Shown in pieces: positions 24,421 to 36,782 of a DNA stretch of 64,000 nucleotides; positions within the stretch are counted from its first letter, which is position 1, and each line of letters starts with the position of its first letter. The notes below the pieces were generated by a model. That model was given only the letters and a program-made list of their open reading frames with translations. It did no database searches and was not told the DNA's origin. This DNA comes from Monomorium pharaonis (taxonomy: Eukaryota > Arthropoda > Insecta > Hymenoptera > Formicidae), in contig NC_050469.1 of the NCBI RefSeq assembly GCF_013373865.1, forward strand, positions 22,890,546-22,954,545, read 5' to 3'. The translations under genes were made by a program, and so were the position numbers.

Positions 24421-27188
24421 ACTAATTGAACCTTTCTTAATACGAGGCAATCTTATATTTCTATGATTTTGGGCATAGATGTGCCTGCCTTGGTGGCATT
24501 ATGATTAGTCATACGTTTTATATATAATTTTTTTAAATAAACGGTCATACAAATAATTTCTAGGAATGTTAAAGTATATAAAAGTCGATTAATAATTTTT
24601 TATATTTCTGAAAATGATGAAAATCAACAACGAACACAAACAATCTATAGTGATTAATAAAGATCCGGAAAAAGGTATAAATATATAATGTATAAGTGTT
24701 AAGGCTGTATATTATTCTAAATTTCGAGTAATAATAACAAGAATTAATAGAAACAAATTGTATATCTAATGTTTCAAAATTCGAAAAAGGAATTTAACGC
24801 ATTGGGAAACGAAAATGAATATCTTCGTCTAGTTCTGAAGGTAAAATACTCCTAGAAAAAATATGTAACATCGTTTTATTAAAAGAAAAATATTTCGATA
24901 GCCGAAGTATTTCTCGTTACAGTTGGCCAAGTATGACAAGTCACCTGGTCTTTTGTACTCTTCGTTTAGGAATTGAAATTTCCTTCCACTCGACCGACAC
25001 GTAATTCGCCTTTCTTCTTTGTCCAAGATTCTTACCAGCCTCGCATAAACTTCCCGACGTTTTTTCCCGCTACAGCGAATACCAAGAGCGTTTAGTCACA
25101 CAATTGCCGTAGTTATACACTTCATCGAATTATTTCGTTATCGCACAAACTTTACACAATTCATTCTTCACGATCAGCGTACAGCTCCATAAAATGATAC
25201 TAATAAGAAATCGACGCATCTTTCGTACAGAATTGAGAAAACAGCTTATTATCTAGATTATAATGTGCAAAGTGTACATATTTCTTTAATCAAAGTAGAG
25301 CTAGATCGACTTTTTTAAAAAAAAGCAGAAAAAATTAATGTTGCGTAGTCCATTTCATACTATAATGTGCGAGAATGTCTGTCGTGCTATCGCGAGCAAG
25401 AAACCACTTACTTTAACGCGTCTAATAACAAAAACAACGTGGAACAAAGAATTATACAAATGCATACGAATCGCGATAATATTGCGCGACAATTTGTACT
25501 GCTCGCAGGACCGAAACAAATTCTATTGTCTTTTTTTTTTATTGAGCCTGGTAATCTTTTTTTAATGCTCTTTGTTGTAAACCTACATTTACGATACTTG
25601 TTTCATAAAATTTATACGAAAACGGAAAGTGGAATGTGTGTGCGATAAAATGCAGTACAATGTTGTATCTATAAACGTTGAAACATTCGCAGCTCCATAA
25701 AGGCAAGAGTTATGCGATAACGAACCATCGCGATTAATTGATCCGAGTGACAATAATAATTAATGAATGATGCGTCGATTGCCATTCCTTTCTCATTAAT
25801 TCATACGTCACATAAATAGAGATAAGATAAAGTGGTTTGTATCTCTTCAAAATCGCATGAAAATACGGATGTAAAGTAGAGCCGTTAACCATTAAAATGC
25901 TGCCTGTAACGCGTCGAGCGATGAATTGACCATAAATGGAGATGGATGCAAATTTTGACCTTGCTTTAGTGCGCGCAAGCTCGCCATATTTCGCCGCGTG
26001 CACGCGATACATTTTCCCCGACAACGTGCGGAAAAGCGTACATACAAATTCGCGAAGATCAACGAGCAAACAAAATATGCGGTCGAGAGAGCGGAAAATC
26101 GGGAAATGGGGCTGCGGAGGCGGGGGGGAGGGGGGAGCTGGAATACAGTATCGTGCATGTTATATTTGCTCGGCGATTTGGTAGCCGACCAACGTTATCA
26201 TAAAATCAGACCGACATGCGCGCAGAAATGAGCGACTTCTCGGACGAATGAAAGAGCACATCCTCGGCAATGGAGCCGTCGTTGCCGCCGCCGCCTCGAC
26301 CGACATGACCGGGGTATCGATCGGTGGTTCGCGATAAAAATTGGCGATACGAGGAATACCGGTGGCGACCCGTAGAATGCAGCTGTCAATATTTGAATGA
26401 TACGGTTACGTGGCCGCTGGTCGATAGTGTGCCTGTGCGGATTCAATGCGGTTCGCGGCGCGAGATCACGTTTCGGATTGTGCGCTGTCCTTCGAGCGGT
26501 ACGACCCAACTAATTAATTTGTAAACTGCGTGAATCAATTCTAACGGATAACAGCCAACTCTTGAGTGCATTATTCATTGATTGTACAATATTTCGAGTG
26601 TTGTATAATGTTCCATGACGTGAAAGCAAAACGTCTGAAGATGTAAACATTTAAAAAGCACCAAGTTTCTCTAGTTTTTTTATTCGATTACGTCATTAAG
26701 AAAACAATGAAGAGGAAAAGAGTTGAACAATATAGTATGTTCTCGGATTTTCCGCGCAAACTTTAATAGTGTGTTCTATGAAACTAAAATAAGAAAAAAA
26801 ATGTCGCGCGTAAACAGAGATCCTAAAATGCTTTATTAAAAAATCATGGCAAAAATGTGAAATGTGAGAAAAAAAAGTTTTTTTTACTCAAGTTTGCACT
26901 TCAAAATGACGTCCGTTCTGTGTTAACACAAGCTTGGTATCGATGTAATCGAGGAATATTGTATTCAGTCGTTTCAAATACTAAGCACGATTAGAAGAAA
27001 CGGACAAGATAAACACAGAATCACTTATAGTGTGTCTCGATGTTTAGCTTGGCCGCATCGTTTCAAATAGTAAATATTAAGCTTATTGAACGCAAGTAAC
27101 ATCAAGAAATGAATTGAATACAAAATATCGACGTGACTGTAATATTATATTATATATTTTTACTTTTAATAAAGGATTTTAGAACCTG
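24421..27188. other. gene desert
   Basis: This is AT-rich with a CpG-rich patch at about 25,900-26,520. That patch includes the G-run cluster at 26,101-26,138 (runs of 3, 4, 7 and 6 G), a potential G-quadruplex on the plus strand. I see no supported gene. Confidence 0.5.
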
Positions 27189-27285
27189 TCCGTGTACAAT
27201 TTTTTTTTTTATTTTACGTCATAAAATATATTAAAGTTTGTACAGAAAAATCAGGGGCATTTTATATCTAGATATTGTACACGGA
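27189..27285. repeat. 97-base segment bounded by a perfect 12-base inverted repeat
   Basis: TCCGTGTACAAT (27,189-27,200) is the exact reverse complement of ATTGTACACGGA (27,274-27,285). The interior is AT-rich. Its right end abuts a family B element, so it may be a separate miniature element or part of a nested insertion. Confidence 0.6.
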
Positions 27286-27497
27286 AAGAATTTTATCGAA
27301 ATATCTAAAAATTTAGCTAGATACCTAAAAATAATTATATAAAACTATCAAGTTATATACACTCAAGCGCGATGATGCAAGAAGTTTTGACATTCTACCA
27401 ATCAGTTTAAACGTTCAATATAATTATTTTAATCACTCAACACAACATTATTTTCAGATCTGTATCTATCTTGTGAAATTTTTAGATGCTTCATCGT
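27281..27497. mobile_element. miniature inverted-repeat element, family B copy 3
   Basis: The left end ACGGAAAGAATTTTATCG continues with AATATCTAAAAATTTAGC. The right arm ATTATTTTCAGATCTGTATC continues to AAATTTTTAGATGCTTCATCG near 27,495. The arms match those of the copy at 3094-3281. It is about 215 bases and non-coding. Confidence 0.65.
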
Positions 27498-29983
27498 TGT
27501 AACATCATTCTTTTCGCGCTTCCACACTCAAGAGCGTGGAACGTAATATCATTTTTGATTTATTATTGCGCGGAAGATTCTTGTTTAACGTAATAATAAC
27601 TTCTTTTATTTAGCGGCAACACAATTCTACAAAAAATAACTTTTTAAACGTATTTTATTACAATTAAAATTAAATATGTTACTAGGACATTCAGCCCACA
27701 AAAAGAATTTTTTTATGCTATAGTTAATGAGATTCATGATTAAATGTGAGGTACATTAATGAAAAATCCCTATAATATATGATTTTTTGCTAAAATTCAA
27801 ATATGATTTAATTTTTATAGATTAGATAAAATTCCATCATTTTAAATTCGTTAATTTTAACATTAGATTCGTATTCAGTATCATATTATAAAAGACCTCT
27901 CAACGTAAATTTTTGCAAAAATCCGGACATTTTTTAAGTTATGATTCCAACATTAAATTTATTTTAAGTTAATTTTGCCGTTAACGTTTTAATTCTTTTC
28001 AATGGCTGATAGTCCGAATAATATACTTAATTTTTATTGCAATAAAATTTCTCTAGCGCGTTACATATCATAATTACAATGTCTGACAATATGACAAAAT
28101 AATCCTTTTTGCAACTTTAATTTGAAATTTCTCCCGTTATATGACTAATAATAAAAATTCAGATTTTACGGTAAACTCTGTTATGTCAAGTAACACAAAT
28201 TCGGACTGCATATGTATATTAATAGAATTACATAAATACCATCGTTGAAAAATATTTTAACTCTAATCGTATCAAATATAATATCGCTGAACGTTACAGA
28301 ATACCATTGAAATACGATTCTGTCCTACCGCGAGCGGCGTGAAAAATATATCATTGCGAGTCCGAAATTGAACCGTGGATGGTGCGCATTTATTATTCAG
28401 CCATACGTTCGGTGACTTAGAGTTCTTGTCCCGCGCTTTTACGCTGAAACGGAGCGCGGTGAAATATCACTTTTGTCCTGCGAGCGCGCAGATGTAACGT
28501 TGCGGATAAACCGATCTCTCGAAGGCAGCCACGCGAGAATAAAAACGAAACGTCTTGGCGGTAAAGCATCTCAGGGATTACCCTCCATTGATACGCGCTC
28601 GTTTTACGTGAATTCAACTTGTTGGAAATATGATAACGATACGCATTCTGTAATGGCGAGGAAAGAGAGAAGAGCGTTTATCGATATAGAAATATTGAGA
28701 CTCGTATCAATTATATCGCGCAGTAATAAATCCGATATAATAAAAACACAAAAGGAGTAATGTATTGATACGTTAATAATGAACAATTAGGTTCTTTTTC
28801 TGATAAAATTGACGGCTGCGATAATAATATTACATAGGCTTTCAATTAAAGCTGATCAAGTTGCGTGATTTGCAATAATGTAATAAATCAATTGTTAAAA
28901 AAGCGCCACGACAATAAGATAAAATGACAAAGAGGAAAAATTGATCGAAAGAATTATTGTGCGTAGAAAGAGTTAAACACGATCGTTGACGAAAGTTTTT
29001 CGTTGTTTAAGTCGCATCCCGAAACAGTTTTTATAGAAAAGTACAATTATCGAGAAACAAACTATCTAATTAAAGTTATAAAACCGTAATTAAATAAGGC
29101 CAACAATACGCGATCGATATATTCACGTATAATTAGAATTCTTTTCCACTGATTAAAGCGCTTATATTATCGACGCATTCCGATACAAATTCTTTGATTT
29201 ATCACAGATTAATAATACTGTAAGATATGGATATGAATATTTCTCGTCAATAAATCGAGTTATGAATATGACTAAGATATATTTTTTATTAAAATAATTC
29301 TGAACAAATCTCTTTAATCGCTCTGATCAACCCGATTCGAAAATGCAAAGAATGCAAAAGATTATATTGTCAATTTGTGTATTTATTCTTGATGAACAAA
29401 ACCATCAGGCATTTAATAAATTAACTGAGTTACATGCCTGACGTACTCCTCAATTTAAACCGCTGGTTGCCGTCAGTTAAAACCGCATATATCTTGTCGT
29501 GATGCAGTTTTTGCTTTTCAGTTTTAATTGCCGCAAAAAATTGGAATATCAGCTATTTATCCACTAAACAAAATCGTAATGCATCGAGTAAATAAGATAA
29601 ATTATGTGCTGCCTTACTAATTTGCCACCAATTAAACCGCATGTTTTATGTCCGATATATTACTTTGCCGCAATTTAATAATGAAATATCTTTAAAAGTA
29701 TAAAATAAAATAGAAAAGTATAAAATAAAAATGTAGCGTAATTATTCCAAGCTTGTTTTAATTTAGTAACAAATTTTCAATTTTGCAGCAAACGATCCCG
29801 AATATTAAACTAAAGCTTCAATATGGCTCCTTTGAGCAAATTCCGATTATAATACACGCGACTGCTGTATTTGTCGATGGTAGGTAAACTCATCGTGCCG
29901 AATAAATTAGAAACCGCTTGCAGCCTAATAAGAATCGCGCGTCTCTTGTCGCGTACGGCATATATCTTGACGTTGATCTTTAC
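27498..29983. other. AT-rich, non-coding (downstream of candidate exon)
   Basis: If the minus-strand gene is real, this is intron or downstream sequence. I could not find a further exon by eye. A short dyad TCAGGCAT (29,405-29,412) / ATGCCTGA (29,434-29,441) is present. Confidence 0.45.
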
Positions 29984-30323
29984 CTCTGAGCAAGTAGGCG
30001 GCGAGCATCATGTCCTTGAGCTGCGGAAGATAGAGGCCATTGAGCAAGCCGTGGTTCAAGTAGTTCATATTAGGGAGCGAACTGTAGTTCAGCCCCGGCC
30101 TGAGTTGATTCAGATTCGTCAGGTGGCAGGGATGGCTCAGCCCGTGATTCAGGCCCTGATCCTCGCCGAGCAGCTCGCAGATCTTGCATCGAATCTTGGT
30201 CATACTACTAATTCCCACGTCGGTGTCCACCGCGCACTTGTCCAACTTGTCCCGAATCGGCGCCACTTTGATCGACCGCTCACGCCCGACTTGGGATTCG
30301 TTAGGATCCGAACACAGTTTTTT
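29984..30323 (-). CDS. protein-coding exon, unrecognised conserved-looking protein (partial)
   Basis: This is the best coding signal in the window. On the minus strand the frame runs uninterrupted for about 113 codons, with mostly C or G third positions. Residues include SIKVAPIRDKLDKCAVDTDV, then MTKIRCKICELLGEDQGLNH, then LPNMNYLNHGLLNGLYLPQL and KDMMLAAYLLRG. The exon ends CTCAGAG before a GTAAAG donor at 29,978-29,983, leaving a split codon after the first base. The 5' boundary is uncertain: an acceptor AG at 30,324-30,325 gives the stated edge, and an upstream CGAG after a pyrimidine tract would put it at about 30,339. An in-frame ATG with A at -3 opens MTKIRC and could be the start, but the codons before it also look coding. 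The CxxC pair (RCKIC) and LNHGL repeats are notable. I do not recognise the family. Confidence 0.6.
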
Positions 30324-30536
30324 CTTTTTCTCTCTCTCTCTCGAGAAAGAGAGAGGGAGAGGTATTAGAAAAATATATTTGTACACGACTATGTATCACT
30401 GTGCGCGATTGCACGCACTCTGCCACGGCACTTCACACAGCTCTTCCCCCTCGATCCTCTGATAAAACGAAACGAAGACATCATACATTATACGATACAG
30501 AAAGTTGCAAGACCTCGTACGGTGGGGAGACTTCTG

Positions 30537-31140
30537 AACTTTCTCTCGATGTTAACCAGACGTTAAAATCGATATAATTGTCAAGTTTTAACGCTAGATT
30601 CGCGTTGATCATTATAATCATACCCTTCAAGCGCACGTTAATGTTAATCAATGTTAAATATAACTAATATAGAAAAAGTCTGTGACACATCAATTAAAAG
30701 ATCAAACAACAAGTAGCAAATAAAAATCGCAACGTTCCTCTAAGATACATCTCTACCAATGTACTTTAATCTTGATGTAACTCTTACCTTTTTCTAAATA
30801 TTAAAACTAGAAAAAGATAAAAAATATGCAAACTGAGATTAAAGTAAATCTAATTGGTAGAACGCACGTAAAGATATCAACTTTCCCTCGATGTTAATCA
30901 GATATTAAAACCGATATAACTTTCAAGCTGCGTTTAACTACTAGATTCGCGTGTTTGTAACATACCATAATGATACACTGCAAGCACATGTGAATTATTG
31001 AACGTTAACGTCAATCAATGTTAGATGCACTGTAGATACAAAGAAAGTTTTCTTCGCATCATATGTTCGACGTTTAAAAAATTTTTCCAAAGATTAAACA
31101 AGTAACCGAATAAAACTCGCGCTGTTTCTCTAAAGATATC
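30537..31140. repeat. diverged tandem duplication, ~345-390 base offset
   Basis: The block from 30,537 (CTCGATGTTAACCAGACGTT, then GATATAA, CTAGATTCGCGT and TCAATGTTA) recurs from about 30,880 (CTCGATGTTAATCAGATATT, GATATAAC, CTAGATTCGCGT, TCAATGTTA). A second shared part, AACAAGTA...CTCTAAGATA near 30,707-30,747, recurs near 31,098-31,138. The copies have diverged by substitution and small indels, so the duplication is not recent. Confidence 0.75.
30752..30861. repeat. long imperfect hairpin between the duplicated blocks
   Basis: TCTACCAAT (30,752-30,760) pairs with ATTGGTAGA (30,853-30,861). ACTTTAATCT pairs with AGATTAAAGT after a small bulge. CTTTTTCTA (30,788-30,796) pairs with TAGAAAAAG (30,808-30,816), closing an 11-base loop. 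The whole is about 110 bases. It could be a fold-back miniature element or a microRNA-type precursor. I recognise no known microRNA seed in it. Confidence 0.5.
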
Positions 31141-31359
31141 AGGCCCCATTGGCATTCATCGAGACAATTTATTTCATACGCTCTTACGCGTCTGCACGCG
31201 TAATTATCGCGTCGTATCAACGTGAATTCTCGCTAATGAGAGATTGCCCCTGGTATTTGCGCAAATCATATTTCTGACAATCGATACGGGTCATGCGGAT
31301 CTAATTGAAACGAGCGTTTCAAATGGGCGCGACGATAACGACGAAGAAATAAAACTTAC

Positions 31360-31517
31360 TTCCAGCAGCGGCGGACAAATTTGCTCCCCCGAGTGTTTTC
31401 GCGCGGCGATTCGCGGCGAGGCGCGTTCTTCTGTCGCGTCGACAGAAACGGCTGCGGCGGCACGAACAGCCGCGTTCGTTATCACGTTACGACTTATCAG
31501 CGGAATATCTGTCTACT
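31360..31517 (-). other. candidate 5' untranslated exon and initiator of the minus-strand gene
   Basis: The minus-strand segment ends CTGCTGGAA before GTAAGT (31,354-31,359), a near-consensus splice donor. Its upstream edge carries GGTCAGTAGAC, close to the arthropod initiator TCAGT, placing a start near 31,517. The frame ending at the donor has no ATG: it opens only at GTG, with an in-frame stop further up. It is therefore more likely 5' untranslated than coding. Joining it to the exon at 30,323 would keep phase 0, but other splice choices exist. Confidence 0.35.
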
Positions 31518-31519
31518 GA

Positions 31520-34500
31520 CCGAGCGCTACACGCGACGACGTCTCCGAGCCTCGCGTTTCATACTGAACCAATCGAGGCACGGAATCGACCTTCGACTAT
31601 TGGCCGTTCGTTTCTTCGAACACCGACGACGACCGTGATGCGGGAATTAATGCGCTTCAATTGTTAGCTCTCGATTTATACTGCCCTCGTACCTGTTGCT
31701 CGCTTGGTGTATCGACATAACGCGTCGGACCGTCAACGACAGAGCAAACCGTTACGGTTTCTGTTAATCGAAAATTATTTCGGATTTTTTTTTTTTCGCC
31801 GGGAGAAGCGTCCGTGTCCTATACGGGAAAATAGGAACTTTTGTATTTTCTTCAATCCCATAGTTCTGTACTTCCGATAGATTTTTTGTCCAACAAAAAT
31901 GAGTCTTTTGAGCACGAAAGAATCGTCGCGCAAAATGGGATTTTTTTTTTAAACTTTTATTTGGATTTGATTCAATTTTGATTTTGAATCGTAACTCGAT
32001 TTAGTTGCAAAGCTATTTATTATTAAATTTACTGTCAAGAAACATTAGAAACAATATGCAATCACTTTTTCTTCAAACAGAATCAATTTCAAATTTAAAA
32101 AAGCGTAAAAAATTTAGATGTTTTATATAAAAAAGTAATAACAAAGCGTTTTACATCAAGTTCAAAGATGGACTTCCAAGATGTGACGGTATATTCTCTA
32201 TTCCTCTATTGTATAAGAATAGTTTCATTTGTCAGTGTAAAAATCTTAAAAGTTGCTTAATAAAATGAATTTAAAATTATTACGAGAACTGAGAGTACTC
32301 GGTTTATTTTATATAAATCTTTCTGAAAGAGTAGATACCAGAGGAATCTTCAAGTCGGAGTGGTTGAAACCGACGCGCTTTCCGGTTTCTTTCATATAAA
32401 AGCCGAGCAAAAGGCGTTCCGACCTTTTAACTCCGAGAAAAAGTTACCGCATCTCGCTTCGCGGTTTGAAATTGATCTCGGCGACGTTTCACGACAAAGA
32501 AGACGCCCTCGGTGCTCGAAGAATAAATGCCGAAACATACGGCAAAGCGTAAAAAAGCCATGTTAAATGAGAGACGAGTGCGCGCGGGCAGTGTATCTGT
32601 CAAGGAGTTTCGGAGTTTCACCAAACTCCGGGAAACTTCCGGCTCATTATTTTAACGCAATTTGATTTACCGGGAAGTTTTATAATGCATAGTGGCTTAT
32701 GAAAGTATTCATGAACGCGGTTTCGTTCAATCTATAGAGGCGCGCGCGCGCGCACACAACTGCACTGATATCGGTTCTCGCGAAGCAAAGTTCCTTTGTT
32801 CGCTAATGCGTAAAGGATCGGATTTATATAAAAATGTCGATTAAACAAAACAAAAAAATGCGATAAACGAAATACATTTATCATGTAATTAATCGCTATG
32901 TCGATTTTCGTAAAAGATATATGGTCGTTCTCTTCGGAGGGAGGGAAGGGGAGAAAAAAAAGACCATTGACAGAGAAATGAATTAGGACAAATCACAGCT
33001 GGAAGCCATGCGTTACACAGCGAAACACAGCGACGCGACTTTTATTCTTTGTCTCTACGCTCTTCTGAAGCAAAACATACTCGGGAGGAACAACCTTGGC
33101 CAAGTTCCGTAACGGAATATTGGAAATTCCGTTTCGCGGAGCTATGCCGATGCAATATGTTTTGGCTTTAAATCACTTAGTCCTATCTCTCATTATGAAC
33201 AACGGATTTGTTGGCAAGTAAAATGTAATTTATCATTTCCACAAACACGATAATACATCAAAATACTTTGTATTAATACATAATAATTAAAGATAAATCG
33301 TCGTCCTAAAAATAAATCAATCCGGTGAAAATACAAATTTCTTCCGGTTATACAAAAATTCCCATTTCTCGATTATTTGCAATCAAAATTTATGGCGAGT
33401 ACAGTCAGTTATAATTATCCCGGGAAAGTATGAAACATATTCGTTTTCATCGGTCAATAATTAAAACGGGCTGGAGTATATCGTGGTGAATGGTAACATG
33501 AAATCGTGGTCGAATGTATTTCCGCGATATGTCGATAAAGGTAACAAATCGTATAAATCTACCATACGTTCGAAAGTAACTATGATTGGTTACACGTATC
33601 GAGTTTTAACGTTTCAAAGGTAAAAAATTAATGAATAATGTTGTTTTTCGACAGTTACCCCGCAACAAATTTAACGTCGGTCTATATTTCATCGATCATA
33701 TGACAAATTGTTCATCATATCACTCTAATTAAGTACATCCTAACATCCCCAGCGTTTGGCATCGTTAAATGAATTAAAGAGCAAGTTGGAATCTTTGAAA
33801 TAATACTTTGTAATTGCTGTTTCTTACGAAACAATTAAGCGTGTCCAAACAAAAGCTCTCATTAAGATGTAGAAGTATAAAATAAAATAAAAAATTTAAA
33901 AAATGACTTGTCCGCGTAAACTCAGAAAAGAAGGTGAAAAGTGCGCATAGCTGCACACCTGCACATTCCAGACTTAATTCCAGACAAATTAGTGACACAG
34001 ACAACCATTGTGTTTCTCGCAAAGTGACTATAGCGAAAACTGATATACGTGGCCTACTGAAGTCCTACTTTGATGTATTTTTCCTCTCGTATATCGTTCG
34101 CTCTTGCTGGGCTTACATGGTAGTTACGTCTTTTGGTCAAATTACTCACGGTTCACGATATTACGTCAGCATTACGCCAGGTATTGATGCAGGGGAAAAA
34201 AAATGGAAAATATCGAAGTGCAAATATTTTAACGGTCTAAACATGCATTTTAATTGCACGCTGCACTTTGCTGATGCAATTAGAAAATGAACATCGTGCT
34301 ATCGAGCGCCTTTTTGCGTTTAATTTTGAATAAATAAAAAAGAAATTCTACGCGAAGCATGGAAACGTGAAACGGTTAGCTCAGCAAGTGCGATAAAACC
34401 CTTGCCCTTTATATTCCGCCTTTCCGCGATATCATCTACTTCACTTCGCTTTTCCCATCTCTTGAAAAACCTTCCCCTCCCTTCTTTTCCCTTCTCTTCT

Positions 34501-36725
34501 TACTCCAAGCCTCGTTGTTCCGTAGACAAAATTGAAGCAAGTGTAAAACAAAAATGGCGATGTTTAAAGGTAATGCCACTTTGCTCGGAGCCTCTCTATT
34601 TTAGTGACGCTTAATCAATAATTCAATTTTTGTTATCTGGACATCGATAAATTTAAAGGTTACATAGAAAAATATAAAAAACTACAGAAGTTTATTTTTT
34701 AGTAATTTTCAAAAGTAGAATTTTTACTCGTAATTAACATGCATTCAGCTATTCAGTTCTTAAACAAGTATTCATAGTCAATTCTTACTTCAAAATCGTC
34801 TTACAATTAGTAATGTAAGCAATGTCTCTTTTATAATATTGGCTCTGTGATTAGCTTTTAATATCTTAAGATTGTTCTTAAAATGATGTCAATTATAAAA
34901 AGCAATTATGAATACACGTACACCTAAAATGGTTTAAAATCTAATTTCTTCAGTTTCAAAATATGAGCAGAGCACACATTTAATTCAGATAAATTAACAG
35001 ATATCAACATGCGTCAGTGTTAGGTAAAACAAAAGCAAAGAATATTCCTATTTATTTATTTCATTTATATAACGAGGAAATAGCGCAAGCTTAAAACAGA
35101 TAACAAAACTTGTTACGCTTTGGTTAAATATCTGCACAAATGCAATTGATAAAATCGTTGTTAATTAGCGTTGCGAGAGCAAGATAACGTCCATTACGAT
35201 TTTAAAGATTGAGTAAAGTTGGGTAAACTGAAGTCGAAAGTACACTACGAAGTAGTAGAAGCGTAGCAGGGAGTCCGCTGTATTACGGCATTATCAGATT
35301 ACTTGGTAAAATCACACTTCTTGGGGGTTTTCGTCGGCGGTTAATTAACCGGCGCGCGCGAAATGGTTTTTCGAGAGCGAAAGCCGCAATGCGTTTTTCG
35401 ACTCTCGAAGACATTGTTTAATCGCACGACAGGAAAACATCTCGCTTCTCTTTGATTACGTTAGCATTGCTAATCCGCAAAACTGCGTTTACCGCCGCCT
35501 CTTTCTTTCCTTCCCCTCCCCTCCCCCCATCTCTCTCGTCCTCCCCGGTAAAGGATCGCTCGGACTCAGCAGTCCGTGCTTTATTTATGCAATAAAGTAT
35601 AATTGGAAGAGGCAAGAGGCTTCGAGAGGCTAACGAGAGAGAGATTTTCTCTTTTAACGCGCACGCGGAGTGACGGGGAGGGCAACGGTCTCTCGCGAGA
35701 AATCCGTTTGAATGCGTCGCCATGCGAATCCAATCCCAAATAAAGCGCGTCGCGGACGTGCCGGCCGGCCGACCAAATAAAATTCAAATGAATTATTAAC
35801 GGCGATAAGGACAATGGGTCCTCGCGCGCCGCCCTCGGCGCAGAAGGCGGACTCTTGTCGCTCGCGTGCGCGCGCGCGTGCATTAAAATCCCCTTTCGTT
35901 CTACCACGCCTGAATCGCGCGGACGTAGGTAACTTTTTCCTCGTGTATAATATGCAAGCATGTAATTTTAAAGTGAGTTAACGCCGTTATCGCGAGTTAG
36001 GCTCTCCATGCCATAAGTCACTCCGTCTGTAAACGGAATGAATAGGGAAAACTGTATATCTTATTAACGAGAGCGCTGACGATATAATAGCCTTTCATTA
36101 TCCATTTCTTTCTTTTCGACATTTTATATACATCAAAAGATGATTTATGTTCAGCCGTGAAGTGAGCTGCGTACAAATAAGGGGGACGTCGTGCAAGATG
36201 TTACAAGAGGCAGCATAAAAATCAGAATCAATCTAAATTCTAATAAAACATGGTACATAAATTGAGATAATTTAATTTAGACACGGTCCTCTTCGCGGTG
36301 CAACGATATCACTAAAAATTATATAAGATATAAATTTTCCCTGTCGATGGGTCCGACGAATTACGTTTCCAAACGGGCGTTAGAATCGCGCAAGTTAACG
36401 GAGAGAGCCTCGGCCATTATTCAAATCAAAATAAACTCTTCCGATATTTCCGTGGCGCGTTTCAGTAACGCGTCGCAAATCAACCTCGCGTCTCGACCGT
36501 AAATCATGTCTCCTCGAATAGTCACGCAAATGAAATGTCAACGCGATACCCGGCTACGCCGTCGCAACGCTACGCGTCTCGGGGTTTTACTTTCCTGCTT
36601 TAGACACCGGGGCATGCCTTTACGAAGGACGGGAGATAAAAATACGCTCGCGTCGCTCGCGGAAGCACTTCCTCCTTACGCCGTGGCACTTTGCCACCCC
36701 ATGTTACCCCAACGGTTTATACAAA
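31520..36725. other. non-coding, upstream of candidate gene
   Basis: CpG-rich patches occur at 31,540-31,760, 32,360-32,640, 33,040-33,160 and 35,330-35,960; the rest is AT-rich. Frames such as the 118-codon one at 33,934-34,290 begin at GTG and show no domain. Short CG repeats occur near 32,742-32,753 and 35,866-35,878. No gene is supported. Confidence 0.45.
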
Positions 36726-36727
36726 CG

Positions 36728-36782
36728 TGATGGTGATGGTGGTGGTGGTGGTGGTGGCGGTGGCGGCGACGGCGGCGGCGGC
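36728..36782. repeat. GGT/GGC trinucleotide repeat
   Basis: GATGGTGGTGGTGGTGGTGG runs on into GGC/GAC units. On the minus strand it gives an artificial poly-His and poly-Arg frame. It is surrounded by CpG-rich non-coding sequence. Confidence 0.95.

Larger units (their letters stand above)
30324..31353 (-). other. putative intron of the candidate gene
   Basis: This lies between the coding exon and the upstream GTAAGT donor, about 1.03 kb. It opens with GTAAGT (minus strand, 31,354-31,359). Near its 3' end it carries a pyrimidine-rich tract with a branch-like TTCTAAT. It contains a diverged tandem duplication and an imperfect hairpin, described separately. Pairing of these two splice sites is inference. 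Confidence 0.35.

Noticed and set aside
29871..30368. 165-codon plus-strand frame opposite the candidate exon
   Set aside because: It is the antisense shadow of the minus-strand exon, whose codon use and splice donor are better.
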